NCBI GenBank assembly: GCA_029255685.2
Contig: CM055316.2
Coordinates: forward strand, 82,148,861 to 82,212,860
Direction of reading: 5' to 3'
Length of the DNA stretch: 64,000 nucleotides
From: Silene conica
Lineage: Eukaryota > Streptophyta > Magnoliopsida > Caryophyllales > Caryophyllaceae
Made by a program: the position numbers and the translations under genes. A model generated the notes under the pieces. That model was not told the origin of the DNA. It searched no databases and saw only the letters and a list, made by a program, of their open reading frames with translations. Of the stretch, positions 46,601 to 58,420 are shown piece by piece. The stretch's first letter is position 1; each line of letters opens with the position of its first letter.

Positions 46601-46996
46601 CCCGAGTTGTAGCTACCAAATGATGCACAAATTGAATGTTTTAGTCGAAACTTAACCAACTATCAGAACATCAAACAACTGAACTGATAAAACGATCTGA
46701 TATTACAAAACACCATTACAAGTTAGAACAAAGAGATCCTAAAACGGTTTGATACTCTCGAAAACCATTACAACAAAGAGATCCTAAAAGCTTCGGAGGC
46801 ATTACAAAAGTATTAGGATTCGATCCTTTCCTCCCAAAACGGTATGTGCCATTGTTGAAAGTTGTTGCAATGTTTCTGGACTGATTTCGGTACAAAACAT
46901 TCCAACCACTTACACAATTCGCAATTCCACAGCAGCAAAGAAGCAAAAGATATGAATGGGATTAACGAATTCCGTCTGACAATCGAATCATTTGTG

Positions 46997-49203
46997 TCAC
47001 TTGAATGAAATTGAGCAAGTTTTCGAGGCTTTTCGCAACTTCTGTATCATTACCTCTTTCTTCCTTTCCTTGTTTTTCTTTTGCCAATGTATAACCATCT
47101 GCTCCAAAACGTTAGCCTTTTCTAGGAAATACCTGACAATGTCGGTCTCCCCGCCCACGCCGGTGAAGTCCTGGAGGTTGATGACCTTCAAGCACGTCGA
47201 AACACAAGAAGGAACCGGGTGATCACCAGGCAAGCAGTCGTCGTCTAGTTGACCATCAGTGTAGTTCTGTCCTGTATACCACTGTACATGTCCAATTGTC
47301 CATCCAAGAAGGGAAATTTAGCTGAAATAATCTATCTAAATATATCTATATACATTATCACAAATATAGTAAACGAGATTCCGTCAGCCCGTCTCCTCTA
47401 AGACGGGTCTTTTTCCTCTGATATTGAGACGGAGAAATTTTACCGAAACAGTCTTCTAATAAACAACAACAACAACAACAACAACAGAGCCTTAGTCCCA
47501 TCATCCTTTGGAACCGTCATGAGTGAACTCTCATCTCAACACGAGAAAAAAAGAAAGAAAAGAAACAAAAACGGAAGTGGAGTGAAACAGAAAATGAAAA
47601 GGCAGAGGGTTTTATAGATTTTAAATTGAACTTATCACATGGATAAAAACCCAAAAAAAGAAATCAAGAATAAAGTTTAAAGTGATTTTGAGAAACGAAG
47701 TAAAATTTAATATAAGAGTTTGGGGGAAAAAAGTGAACAATTTATCTAAATATATCTATATACATTATCACAATATACTAAACGAGATTCCGTCAGCCCG
47801 TCTCCTCTAAGACGGGTCTTTTTCCTCTGATATTGAGACGGAGAAATTGTTACCGAAACAGTCTTCTAATAAAATGTGAACAATTTCTCCATCTTAATTT
47901 CAAACGGAAAAGTCCCGCTTGAAATGAGAATTTGCCGATGGAGAAGCTCTATACTGAAGTGATCATTAACCTGCACTAGCGTGAGAGACTCTAAACGAGG
48001 CGAGTTATTAAGGAAATCCAGCAGCACATCGTTCCAGCTAACATAGCAGCCTTGGCCAAGCTTTAATCGAGTCAAATTCTGGAAAACCGGCAGCTCAAAC
48101 TCACCACTTGTAAGAGCCTTCAAAACAAGAAAGGATCAGTGAAATTCAAACAATGCCAAAGCTATTTTACAGTATGCTTGTAGCTAATTAATTACCTCCA
48201 AGCATTGACCGGATAAGTACAAGATCTCGCAGTTTGAGACACCAACGATAACATCAAGCATAGTGTCGCAAAGATCTTGGGGATCCTCATATTCATCGTC
48301 ATTAAAACAAACCTCAAAATGAGCATGAACCACAGAGCTTAGGCTCCTGATATCATACTGCGCTGGTAAGCATTCGCTGTAGTTCAGATAAACTAAACGC
48401 GGCAGATCAAAGTAAATGGAAGAACCATTAAGTTGGTCGAGAGGTCCACCTATTCCGACATCAAGGGTCAACTTCTTAAGAACGGGATTAGAGAAAAATA
48501 GATCGTAACCCTTCCAATCACATCCTATTATCGCTAATTCCTCGAGTAATGGGCAACCAAGCAAAATTCCATTGAGGCCTTCGACGTGAATTTCACCATT
48601 AGACGGGAAAAGAATAGTGCTATCTTCCGGGAATGAAACTTCTTTCAAAAACAGCACTTTCAAACATGGAAATGTTACAAGCTTCGGAACATGCAGGATA
48701 AAGTTGCAATCCAACTTCAAAACCCTTAAATTCTGACAAATCAATTCAGGAAGTTCCAGAACAGAAGCGACACGGCTGACACCCAATTCAACTGATAACT
48801 CGAGTTCAGTAACCTTATGCAAGTATAAGGCGACATTTAACCAGTCCGTAAAAAGGGGATACTTGGCAAGTTTACCACATTTCAACCTGAACCGGGTAAT
48901 TTGTGAGTTCTTGCACTGATCTAATACCCGATTCACAAATTTCGTGAAACAACTATTTCTGTCTGGAGTATCCAATCGGAATTGAGGGTGAATGGACAAA
49001 GAATCATCGAAATCAAGAGTAGTTGTAAGTTGGTATAGGTTACTCCACTTAGTCGAGAGAATACTGGTAGCCACGGCGTATTTTGTAGGAAGCAAAGACA
49101 GAATATGGCCTAAAATTTCATCAGGTAAATTGCTGATACGGTCTGTTGTCTCGGTCTCTTGCAACTTCTGACGAACCCTACGCTTTCTTCGACCAAAAAC
49201 CAT
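46997..49203 (-). CDS. F-box/LRR/FBD protein (module D)
   Basis: Three phase-0 exons: 48196-49203, 47971-48117 and 46997-47281, giving 479 aa. The F-box is ISNLPDEILGHILSLLPTKY near residue 23. The LRR-like middle carries an extra segment (LFPSNGEIHVEGLNG) not seen in copies B and C, and the FBD exon ends TCSISFK. It is the most diverged of the three intact copies (for example FTKFVNRVLDQCKNSQITRF). Intron 2 is long (47282-47970) and contains a direct duplication of about 130 bp. Probable SCF receptor. The leader and TATA at 49935-49942 match the other modules. Confidence 0.88.
47327..47872. repeat. Direct repeats flanking a (CAA)n segment in intron 2
   Basis: About 130 bp ('atctatctaaatatatctat' to 'cgaaacagtcttctaataaa') occurs at 47327-47463 and 47742-47872. 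Between them are (CAA)n at about 47465-47487 and 'gagccttagtcccatcatcc'. The latter resembles the reversed 3' tail of plant SINEs whose tails are (TTG)n, but this is tentative. Confidence 0.7.
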
Positions 49204-49934
49204 TTTTTCTCACAGAATACTCAACATCCCTAACATAGAAACATCATAGTGTTACCATTTTCTAAGGGTACCAAGCTTGAGACGGGTATCCCGTCACAAA
49301 CGAGAATTTGTGATCGAGAATCATCTGAACATAAATGCAGGTGGTTTCTAATAAATTGAACAGAAATGCAAGATGATCAGAATCAAGATTGAACATGACA
49401 TTACATTTTCCTAAAACCATCTACATTAACTAGCAAAAAGTCTCTCTTTTGTGACGGGTATATTGACGATCAAGTACACCCACAAACCCAAATCGGTTTT
49501 ACTTGACTCGTCACAAGCTTACGACGGATATTGCCGTCACAAATAATTTGTCATTAACCAGAGACAGAAATTAGACCCAATTATGTTGGTCGATTGTACG
49601 ATATCATGAAACCGTCTCATACAAGAATTATACGGAACTTTACTTCCCTACGGAGAACAACTGTAAATCATGAAAAAACAAAAGACAGTTAAAAAAGAGT
49701 TGAACCCAATCACATTACACTGTTACAGAACTCTATAACACAGTAAAAAGAAAGAAAATGGAAGAGGCTTTTTACCCAAAATTTCAGCAACGGTGAAAAA
49801 AAGTTCAACCCAGTACATCAGTCAAGTTTTTTGACAGTAAGAAGTTGAAGAGACCCACTTCCACGCTCAAAGGGGGAAGAGCAGTAGTTACGACAAAGGG
49901 TAATTTTTGTTTGCGATAATTAATGTGTAAAATC

Positions 49935-49942
49935 GTTTTATA
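49935..49942 (-). promoter_or_regulatory. TATA box of F-box gene D
   Basis: Minus-strand TATAAAAC followed by the conserved leader. Confidence 0.55.
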
Positions 49943-49949
49943 ACTTGAC

Positions 49950-50640
49950 TACTTGAGTCACTCTTTTTTCGTATTATAAGGTGAATAGAAAGAGTCACTC
50001 ATTTATTGATAGTAATAAATGTTTAACTAATAAAATGACGGTCTTATTTATGTTAGACTCTTTTAATTTGAGAAGTTTTTCACGTCCGATTAAACACATT
50101 TTTTTTTAAAACGGTCGTACGTACGATCTATAAAGATTGATTATTTTTTATAAATAGCTACCGGTTTTGATTAAATAGTGACCAGTTATTTCGTTAAAAA
50201 TGACTTATTTTTTTCTACGTGGTCACTATTTATCAAAAAGTGGCTACTTTACCAAAAACTGGTTACATTTTGCAAAAAATACGGAATGATATCGTGACAC
50301 ACGATAACTAATGCCGATTAATATAAGGGGAGTGATAAACGCAATAGCAATAATAGTTCTCAGCATTGAGGCTGTTAGCATTGAGGCTGTTAACAAGAAC
50401 TTTATTTTAAAAGTTTTAATATTGCATTTAAAAGTTTGCTCTTATATTTAAGTATCAAGTACTAAAATAAGAATCAATTTAATAACTATTGAAAAATGAA
50501 CAATCAGTTAATATACCTTTGTAAAATGTGAGAACTCATTTAACATTATTCATTTTATAGTTTTTTTCCATCTAAGAATTTTATATAAACTTATTCTATT
50601 GTGAACAAAAGTTCTTAAAAATTGGAATGGGTGTATTTTT
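49950..50640. other. Spacer, no gene seen
   Basis: AT-rich sequence with 'tggctact/agtggctac' motifs near 50160-50270 in both orientations, perhaps an old MITE. There is a direct duplication of 'gcattgaggctgtta' at about 50364-50393. Confidence 0.45.
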
Positions 50641-50720
50641 TTTATGACGAGGGGTTGAATCTCCCGAGCCCATACATTCTCGCACCACCACATGGTAGTG
50701 GTTAATTGGTCATTGCCTTA
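50640..50720 (-). mobile_element. SINE fragment (third copy of the family)
   Basis: 'atgacgaggggttgaatctc', 'ccgagcccatacattctcgc' and 'accaccacatgg' match the 3' half of the SINE at 14746. The tRNA-like part is missing. Confidence 0.75.
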
Positions 50721-50913
50721 GAGGGTAGTCAAATCTGTGTAAAGTGTATTTTGACATGTTATATACAGTTCTACTATTGTTATTGTTCTAATGACACTAA
50801 CTTTTCCTTTAATGCCGCTCAAATACAAGATCGAGCTAAGGATATCTTAGTACTTTTAATTCACCGTCTCACAATTATGAACAATATTAAAGGAAATGAT
50901 AGTGGCGTTATGC

Positions 50914-51194
50914 AGTGGCGGATCTAGAATTTCGGGTTTGGGGGGGCAAAATTTTTTTTCTTTCCATAATTAGTAGGAAAAAAAAGCTAAGTTTGGTGAA
51001 ATAAAGCAAGTTTTTTTTAAAAAAAAAACTCTAATGAGATTTGAACCTCTAACCTCACCAAACTTCTAACACATAACCACTTTTAACCACTAAGCCCAAC
51101 CCATTTTTGTGAAATTTATATACAATAATTACTCTTATTTTTATGTTGGGGGGTGGCACTTGCCTACCCTATCCACCCCCCAAATCCGCCCCTA
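50914..51194. mobile_element. Short TIR element with 9-bp target duplication
   Basis: Ends 'agtggcggatctagaattt' and, inverted, 'taggggcggatttgggg', with subterminal poly-G/poly-C tracts. An exact 9-bp duplication (gcgttatgc) lies at 50905-50913 and 51195-51203. Nine bases suit Mutator-like elements, and this would be a 281-bp non-autonomous member. Confidence 0.8.
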
Positions 51195-51203
51195 GCGTTA
51201 TGC

Positions 51204-52160
51204 GTTCTCTAAAACAAAAGTGAAAACGAAAAAAGAATATAAAATGTTTTAAGTTAAGATCGTCTAAGCAAGACACGTGTACATGTGGGGTGAAGGACGG
51301 TGGTAGAAGTAACATTTGGCAAATGATGCAGGGGGTAAGTTGCGCAAAAGTCTTTATGAACAGTAGGCCTATGAGCTATGTCGTTTGTAGCTCCAAATGA
51401 TGAAAATTTAATAGGTCTGCTGACTGCTACGCATATCTTTTGCTTGTTTTTATGTACACACCTGAATTTTCAGACAACTATTCTTTTGAATACTTCCAAG
51501 GATTTACAGGGCAAGTCAGGAAGTCAATTACTGGTCAAGTTTGCTGGGAAAACTTGTTGAGTTTATCTCCATTAATACATTAAATTACGGATATATTCGT
51601 CGCAAGTTTGTAACGAGTCAAATATATTACTTATTTGAGTAGATAAAGATAAACATTTCATGATTTTTTAAAGTTGTCTTATACGGAGTACACAAATAGA
51701 ATATATATACCGTCACGCGAGGGACTTTTTGCCATTAATATTAAAGATGTTGTAGGGATGGTAAAAAATGCGGGTAAGCTCGACCTGATCGACCTATTAG
51801 AACACTTTTGGTTGGCCTGGCCCGACATATATTTGGGCCAATTTTGGGCCTACAAAGTCAAGCTTTGACCCGTCCCAACCTACACCCGTCCTAAAACCAC
51901 TTCACATGCCACCTTTTACCCGTCCTCATTCTCGGGCTGGTTCTCAATCCAAGCCAAGCCCTGCCTCAACCTGGACAAAACCTGGTCGACGAGCCCTAAG
52001 ACGTGGACACGATTTTAAAACCATTTTTAAAGAAAAAAAAGGAGTAGGAATATAGCTATCATATTACCTACATAGATTGAATCAAGATGAGTTTTATTAT
52101 CAAATAACTCGTGAAAAATACTTTTACATTAAAAAAAAAAAAAAAGCTGATGTTATTCAT
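51204..52160. other. Spacer, no gene seen
   Basis: Contains 'acccgtccc' low-complexity sequence (51780-52000) and AT-rich DNA. The short open frames have no domain. Confidence 0.45.
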
Positions 52161-52162
52161 CT

Positions 52163-52704
52163 GCGTTTTACTCAATCATGTACATAATTCACTATTTTAC
52201 CCCTCACATTTCACACCCATTCTTTTCAATTTTGAACCTATTTTTCAATTTTCTTCATCCAAATTACCACTCTATCGTCACCACCAATCTAACAACCTCT
52301 GCCGCCGACTCCGTCACTTATCCCTTTGGTATTGTTGTCCCGCACCTAGCCACTTTATTTCTGTTTGACACCATAATCTCCCTACTACGACATAGACCAT
52401 AAATAAATTACATAATCAAGGTTTTAAAATAAGTACATTTCACAACTTTATTGAGGACAATGATAAACTACTAGTTAGATATGAAATGTTGATGCCTAGT
52501 TTCAAAATCCTGTTTTTGAGAAAAACTTGTTTATGTATAGTCCTGCGACAACGACGACGTGGATAAGTTAGCCGACGATGGAAGAGACCAGGTGGCTAAT
52601 CGAAGTGTGAAGGCAGAAGGATGCTGGGTAATAATTGGGGAAGGGAGAAAGGGTAGTGTATGTTAATTTTATGAAAAAATGTTCATAATTGAGTAAAATG
52701 CATC
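52163..52704. mobile_element. Candidate TIR element
   Basis: The left 'tgcgttttactcaatcatgta' pairs with the reverse complement of the right end, 'tgcattttactcaattatgaa'. The similarity fades after about 25 bp. The 540-bp interior has no domain. No clean target duplication found. Confidence 0.4.
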
Positions 52705-52770
52705 CATGAAACCGCAATTCCGATTTTTTTTTTGTTCAAATGAGCGCACTATGTAATGAACGCACTATAT

Positions 52771-52845
52771 CACGGGTGAGAATCGAATCCCCAACTTAGA
52801 GGTTGGGATAAGAGAGCTCTCACCATTTGAGCTAACTCTTGTTTT
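52771..52845 (-). mobile_element. tRNA-like SINE head
   Basis: On the minus strand an A-box (gttagctcaaatggtgagag) and B-box (ggattcgattc) are spaced as in a tRNA, but the acceptor stem does not pair. It is therefore a tRNA-derived SINE head and not a tRNA gene. It differs from the SINE at 14746. Confidence 0.5.
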
Positions 52846-53089
52846 CACGAAAAAAATCTGTTTAAAACGGCAAAAAATAATAGATTAAATAGATAACCGA
52901 GATTTTGAGACAGATAGAATTATATTTTGTTATTCACAATCTCATTTAAGTTATTTTAGTCGAAAATAACTATAAAACGGGTCAACCGTCAAGTATCCAC
53001 AACCTCATTTAACTCGATTCATTATTTAAGACGAGTGAACCGACCCGACCCGATTTAACTCGATCTGTAAGTGCTGAGCCCACCACTTA

Positions 53090-55720
53090 ACCAGGCCTTG
53101 CCCATCTGGCATTCACCCTCCTTCATTCCCCTCAACCTCTAGTTCCTCTACGCGCTCGCTTATCTTAAACTTCAGGTAACATTCTCCACATCCGTAGATC
53201 ATCCCGCATGGTATTATGAACTTATGATTTACTATTTCCGTCTTGATCATTTGTTTACCTTTTATATTGATTCTGTGAGGAGTATTTTTGATTCAGTGTT
53301 TTTTGACGAATTATATGTGGGTTTTTGTTAGAAAATCAATACGGAGTACAAATTTTTGCGTAAGACGGTCTTATAGGGTTTAGGGTACGATAAGTTTGTC
53401 GAACGGATAAAATGGGTTATGATATTCGTATTAATAGGTCTGTTTACCCTATTTTTGTGTAACGCGGTTTTACACGAGAATAACTAGAAAATCAACTTGG
53501 CCACCAAAATTGGTAGCTATTTTTGGGTGTAAATCAAGGTTTCACCAATTCTTGTTTAAGACCATTTTAACTTAAGTCGGCGATGGAAATAAATGGAGGT
53601 TGTGAGAGGCCTTAGGTTAAGAGTTAAGACGGTATTAAGCAGACTACCCCGAAGGGCCGAAGGAAAAGAATGGTGGAGGGCTTGAGTGAAGCTTTGTACT
53701 ATGAATGTCTGAATCCGCATATCGAGTAAGATTAGTTTGATATATGAGGCTCCTTGAATGCAGTTTCTGAATGCACTTTGGTTGCGAATTGCATGTGTGA
53801 ATGTGACACTTGGGAGGGTTTGGCCCATCAACACGACACTGTGACACTTCATTTTAGGCCCAAGACATAAACTTGCTCACAGAATAGTCATGTCTAACAC
53901 TCGGGCATTTGCTACTGAGTAGTGAGTAAGAGTAACATAGGTTACAATGGAGAAATTGGAAGGACACCTTTTGGTATTCTGTGATAGAGTTAGGGCAATG
54001 ATGGGGATTTTGTGAAAGATGGCTTGTATAATACACTCTTAGCCATTTGTGTGAAACCTCAATGTTTTTTAGATCATACCGGCTCTTAGTTAATTGAGTG
54101 ACGACAGAGGAATTATTTAGGTGGGGAACGGGGGCCGTGGTAGATAAGTTAGTGTCTATGGTAATTTTTTGTTGAAAATGCGTCGAATGTCGAACAAAGA
54201 TGGAGCATGCTTTTGCAGTAGAGGTTCTGCTGATAGAAATTTGTTGCGGGCCGTATGGTTATTTCCCCTTTTTTTTTTGTTTAGCGGGCAAGGTATAAAA
54301 GTCAGTGGAGATTGTTGTAGACTTGTAGTTGAACTGAACTAGTTCTTATAAATCATCATAGCATTATAATTCATTTTTGGATCTATTCCAGGTTCCATCC
54401 GGGTTCTGTAGATTCAAGAACGAGGAAGTTACGACAGTAGTGGAGAAAAGTACAGTATTCTTACACCAATTTTTTGTCAGAAAAAGTTCTCTGAAGCTTT
54501 CAAAGAGCATTTCTGAATACAAGGGTTAGTCTGTATCGTGAAGTAGCGGATTGTTGGTAGTCGTGGTACAATTTATGGTACAGAATTCTCTATGTCCCCT
54601 GGAAACAGCCTTTAGGCTTTGTACATCTGACCTCCGCTTATGACGCCTTAGCCCGGAGCCAGTGTCTTTGATAGTAGTTTGATTTTGCTTTCTCTCTGGT
54701 TTTAGTTCTTTTGGTTGTCCCATCTTCTATTTCATTTTACTAATTTTGCGAAGCATTTTTGTACTCCATGACGAACACTGACACAGAAGACATGTTGCTA
54801 GATGCGGCACACCATGGTGAAAGTGCTGCATCTATGGCTGGCCTTAGGCAGGGATTTGACTTATTGGAGTGGTTTGCTATGCCATACACTTCCTCAGGGC
54901 CTAATAAGACAGTGACGTCAGTTACTCTTCGTTCATCAACTCATGCTGTCTAGACATTCCTGACAACACCGCAGAAGTTTATGATATGCGCCACATGAAT
55001 CCAGCCACACGAATTGCAGCTGTGTCTTGGATTCATCAGACGATAAAGAATGTTGTCAAGTATTGGATGCTCTCAAAAACAAAGTGGATGTGACTTGGAT
55101 TCATCGGACGATAATGAAATCAAGATATGATCACAGGCATGCCGCGAAGTGTCAATGGGATTATTAATTTATTATTGTCTGAGAGAAGGCGTGGACTGCA
55201 AACTCTGCATATCCTGACTGATTGGTCTAGAAGGCCATCAGCATAACTTTAAGAAGTTCATAAATTATGGGTTGATTCTTGACGGAAGCAAGGTCACTGA
55301 TGGAAGTCGTGATAGAATGGTTTATATATGGGACAGACAACATTTGGGCGCATACTATCATACAAGCTTCGTGGCCATACCGAATCTGTGAATGTGTCTT
55401 TCACCTTAATGAGCCTACTGTAAGATCTCACAGTTATGATAGACAGATATATCTGGAGGAGCTGTAAACCGTCACAGCTTGTCGATAGCTGCAAGCCTGC
55501 AAGCGTTCCTGTAATACCAGTATCCTGGTGCTCATCTTTCCAAACTTCCCATCCAGGTAATCTGGAGACTCTTCCCTTGTTTTGATATTTCTGTGATAGT
55601 GGCCAGAGCTTGTGCAGTTTGATTTAGGTACTACCGTTTTTCTACTAGACAGTTTTGTGCTGTTGAGTTGGAATGTCATGTCGATTCAGGTATGAGTCTA
55701 TCGGTTTGTCATTTCAGTGC
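53090..55720 (+). other. Unrecognised duplicated segment, unit 1
   Basis: It begins with a UTR-like stretch and donor (cttcag|gtaaca near 53175). Parts at 53874-54230, 54650-54990 and 55480-55690 match 61738-62590. A frame at 54768-54950 reads MTNTDTEDMLLDAAHHGES and is closed by a stop that the second unit lacks. The units disagree in frame, so coding is doubtful. It could be a decayed gene or a noncoding transcript. Family unknown. Confidence 0.45.
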
Positions 55721-55774
55721 GGGTGGCTGGGGTCCCCATAATTTGGGTTGGAGCGAGATCATTTCAGTATACGA

Positions 55775-55871
55775 CTCCCTCCGTCCCAACTCCCGATCAT
55801 TTGTTTACCTTTTTTATTCTTTGCGAGGGTTATTTTAATCAGAGGTAAACAAATGATTGGGATAATGGGAG
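55775..55871. mobile_element. Stowaway-like MITE
   Basis: Ends 'ctccctccgtcccaactccc' and, inverted, 'ctcccattatcccaatcatt', with 'atcatttgtttacct' facing 'aggtaaacaaatgat', so the element is almost entirely a hairpin. The CTCCCTCCGT terminus is the Stowaway hallmark. Confidence 0.7.
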
Positions 55872-56756
55872 AATTTGCTCTCGGTTTCAGTTTTTTTTTA
55901 TTTGGGTCCGTATCAGGTCCCGTAAAGTAGAGGCTGACTAATGGTCAGAACTGGTAAATCTCGGGATGGAGTCGTATTTAGAATTTCATGTTCGGATCCG
56001 ATCGGATTAGTTTTGCATACTTATTTGGGCTCACCTTAATAAAAGTCCATACAGTCAACCCTTCACACACCTAATTGATTAATTACTTAATTGATTAATT
56101 AACTGTTAAAGATATCATGTTGTACTAAATAATTAAACTCGCATTTTTGGACTTCTGTGATTGTTCTGTGTAGCGTTCTTAATTATTACTTCCTCTGTTT
56201 TTATTATATAAGTCGTTTTAGACTTATGCACATGAATTAAGAAGAATTTATGAAAGCTAAAAACGTGGGTTATGTATAATTAATTAATAACCCTTGGAAA
56301 TCTTGAAAAGAAAATTTTACATAAGTGGGCCGAAATAAGCCGAGCTGGACTGAATTTGCAGTGATTCAGCGTATTCTTTTCAAGCTCTCCAACAATTATT
56401 AATTATACATAGAGCGGAAAAAGCTGAGCTGAAGCGGGCTCAACCAAGCTAAATGAGAGCTGAAATTAAGCTAAAAAAACACGGCCGAAAACCCATAAGT
56501 TCTTCCCACTTCTTTTCTTTTCTCTCGTGGGTTTTCTTTTTCTTTAAAATGACCAAACTATCCCAACAATCATCACATGTTTACAAGATATACCTAGTAC
56601 TATGTTTTAAACTCCACCTAACTAATTCCATTATTTGTATACCCCACCAAACTTATTACCCATTTCCTCCTCATATAACCAATCATTTAACCAATCCTAA
56701 GCCATTAGCCATACCTATCTCCTCAATCACTCCATTTCTCCCTATACCAAACCACA

Positions 56757-56936
56757 AATTCTCATTTGTGACGGACACCGTTTTCTCTCACAAAATACCC
56801 ACTTTTTTTCTCTCTGTGACACTATTCATGTGGTCCCCTTTCTCCACTAACTCATTTTGTATCCATTTTATCTCCCAAAATATCCGTCACAAATGGTGAC
56901 CCGTCACAAGCAAGACTTACTAATACCAAACATTGT
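56757..56936. mobile_element. MITE, same family as 45118
   Basis: 'aattctcatttgtgacggac', 'tggtcccctttctccactaa' and 'gtgacccgtcacaagcaaga'. Inverted 'ttgtgacgg' motifs at both ends. Confidence 0.7.
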
Positions 56937-58020
56937 ACCCTAACAAAAGGATATGGTCCTAAATGAGGTACTAATAAAAATTGTTACAATATACGATGAA
57001 ATAGGTACGATTATTATGAAAACATGTACCAAATGAAAGAGATATTTAGAGTCACAATCAATAATAAAGGGGAACCAAAAAATACATAAAAGGGTACTAC
57101 AAAAATGGTGTCTCAGCAACTTATAGTGAGAGACCGTATCTTTAAAGTTCTGTTTAAAAAATTAGGATTGCTTCATATATGTTCTAATTTAATTTTGATA
57201 TTCTTAATCATACTCTTATCTTTTTTGTATCTTCAAAAATTATTTAAGGATTGTTTACTCGACCAACCTAAATTTATACTCCAAAAATTTAGTAGGAAGT
57301 TGTATGATTCTTGAGAATTAATAAAAGGGATATGCTCATTGCTTAGGGATATTCAGCTACTATTATGATAAAAAAAAATACAAAAGATTTGACAAAAAAT
57401 AGTAAAATACAATAAAAAAGTAGTTTAATCGCACCAACATAAACTTGAAATACAACTATACAGGGTTCAATAATTTTCGGAGTTTTGATAAAAAAAACAA
57501 GTTTAGTTTTGTTTTTACCATGTACTTCGTAGTTACTCGAAAGTAGGATAGTCTCCTGAAAAATACGCAATAAATCATGAGACTATTTTATATCTTATAT
57601 TAAAGTAAAATGATAATAAAAATAATAAGATAGGTATAAATCAGACTTAAAGGTAGTACACTTATTATGAAAATAGGTACAAAGTATATACTTACGTCAT
57701 TTCATAGTCACGATAAAAGTAATAGGTAAAAACACAGATAAAGATTATTTTTATGTGCAAAATTATGGAGTTATTGTGTATCCTTTTTCTGTTTTCCATA
57801 ACTCTTTTATTGTTTATTTTAACAAAGAACGACTCTTTAATTCTGTACATTTTTTTTATATAACCAACGTGACGGTTTTGAAAATGTACCTTTATGTAAG
57901 AGTCCTTTATGACTTTATGTACCCTTTAGGCTTTAGGGGTCACAAAATTACAACAACAATCAAGTGATCAACTACAAACCTTTGTTTTTCAGCTACAATT
58001 TATTTCATTAATTTCGACTA
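56937..58020. other. Spacer upstream of the GH3 gene
   Basis: AT-rich. Present in unit 1 of the duplication and largely absent from unit 2. No gene seen. Confidence 0.45.
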
Positions 58021-58028
58021 TGTAACTA

Positions 58029-58309
58029 CTATAAATATGTGCATTGTTTACATTTGTAAAGCAACACAATATATAATCAAATATTCATCAACACTCTTTC
58101 TTCTCCTAATACATTTTTCTACATTACTACGAAGTACGGAGTAGTTTATATATATACTTGATTAGTAATGAACGATAAGGAATAGATAAAAATACTCTAT
58201 CTTGCAACAACGTCGAGTTTAGCCTGCTTCTAATTGAACATACATTTTGGTTTTTTAAGCTCCGATTTTTGTGTATTAGAAGCATAATGTTTCGATGCAT
58301 GTTTTTTTC
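58029..58309 (+). promoter_or_regulatory. GH3 promoter and leader
   Basis: CTATAAATATG near 58029 is a likely TATA box. A splice acceptor (tttttttcag near 58309) suggests that a 5'UTR intron precedes the exon with the start codon. 'tatcttgcaacaacgtcgag' recurs near 63840 in the second unit. Confidence 0.45.
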
Positions 58310-58385
58310 AGAGAAAAAGCTCTAGTATCAGTGTTTGGCGCACGATTTCGGAGGCCGGGTTCCATTGCTCACTCTTCACTGTGCC

Positions 58386-58418
58386 ATGGACGATCCTGCT
58401 TGGGCTTACAACAGTTGA
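58386..58418 (+). promoter_or_regulatory. Upstream ORF in the GH3 leader
   Basis: An ATG opens an 11-codon frame (MDDPAWAYNS, stop) that ends two bases before the main ATG at 58421. This arrangement can reduce or gate translation of the main frame. In the second unit the ATG is ATA. Confidence 0.5.
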
Positions 58419-58420
58419 TA

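Noticed and set aside
52771-52845. A functional tRNA gene
   Set aside because: A- and B-boxes are present, but the acceptor stem and anticodon arm do not form a cloverleaf, so a tRNA-derived SINE is more likely.
53556-53852. 98-codon minus-strand frame beside unit 1
   Set aside because: No motif, not preserved in the second unit, and overlaps other equally open frames.
56453-56899. 148-codon open frame as a gene
   Set aside because: It is low-complexity Phe/Pro/Ser-rich, runs into a MITE (56757-56936), and shows no domain or splice context.
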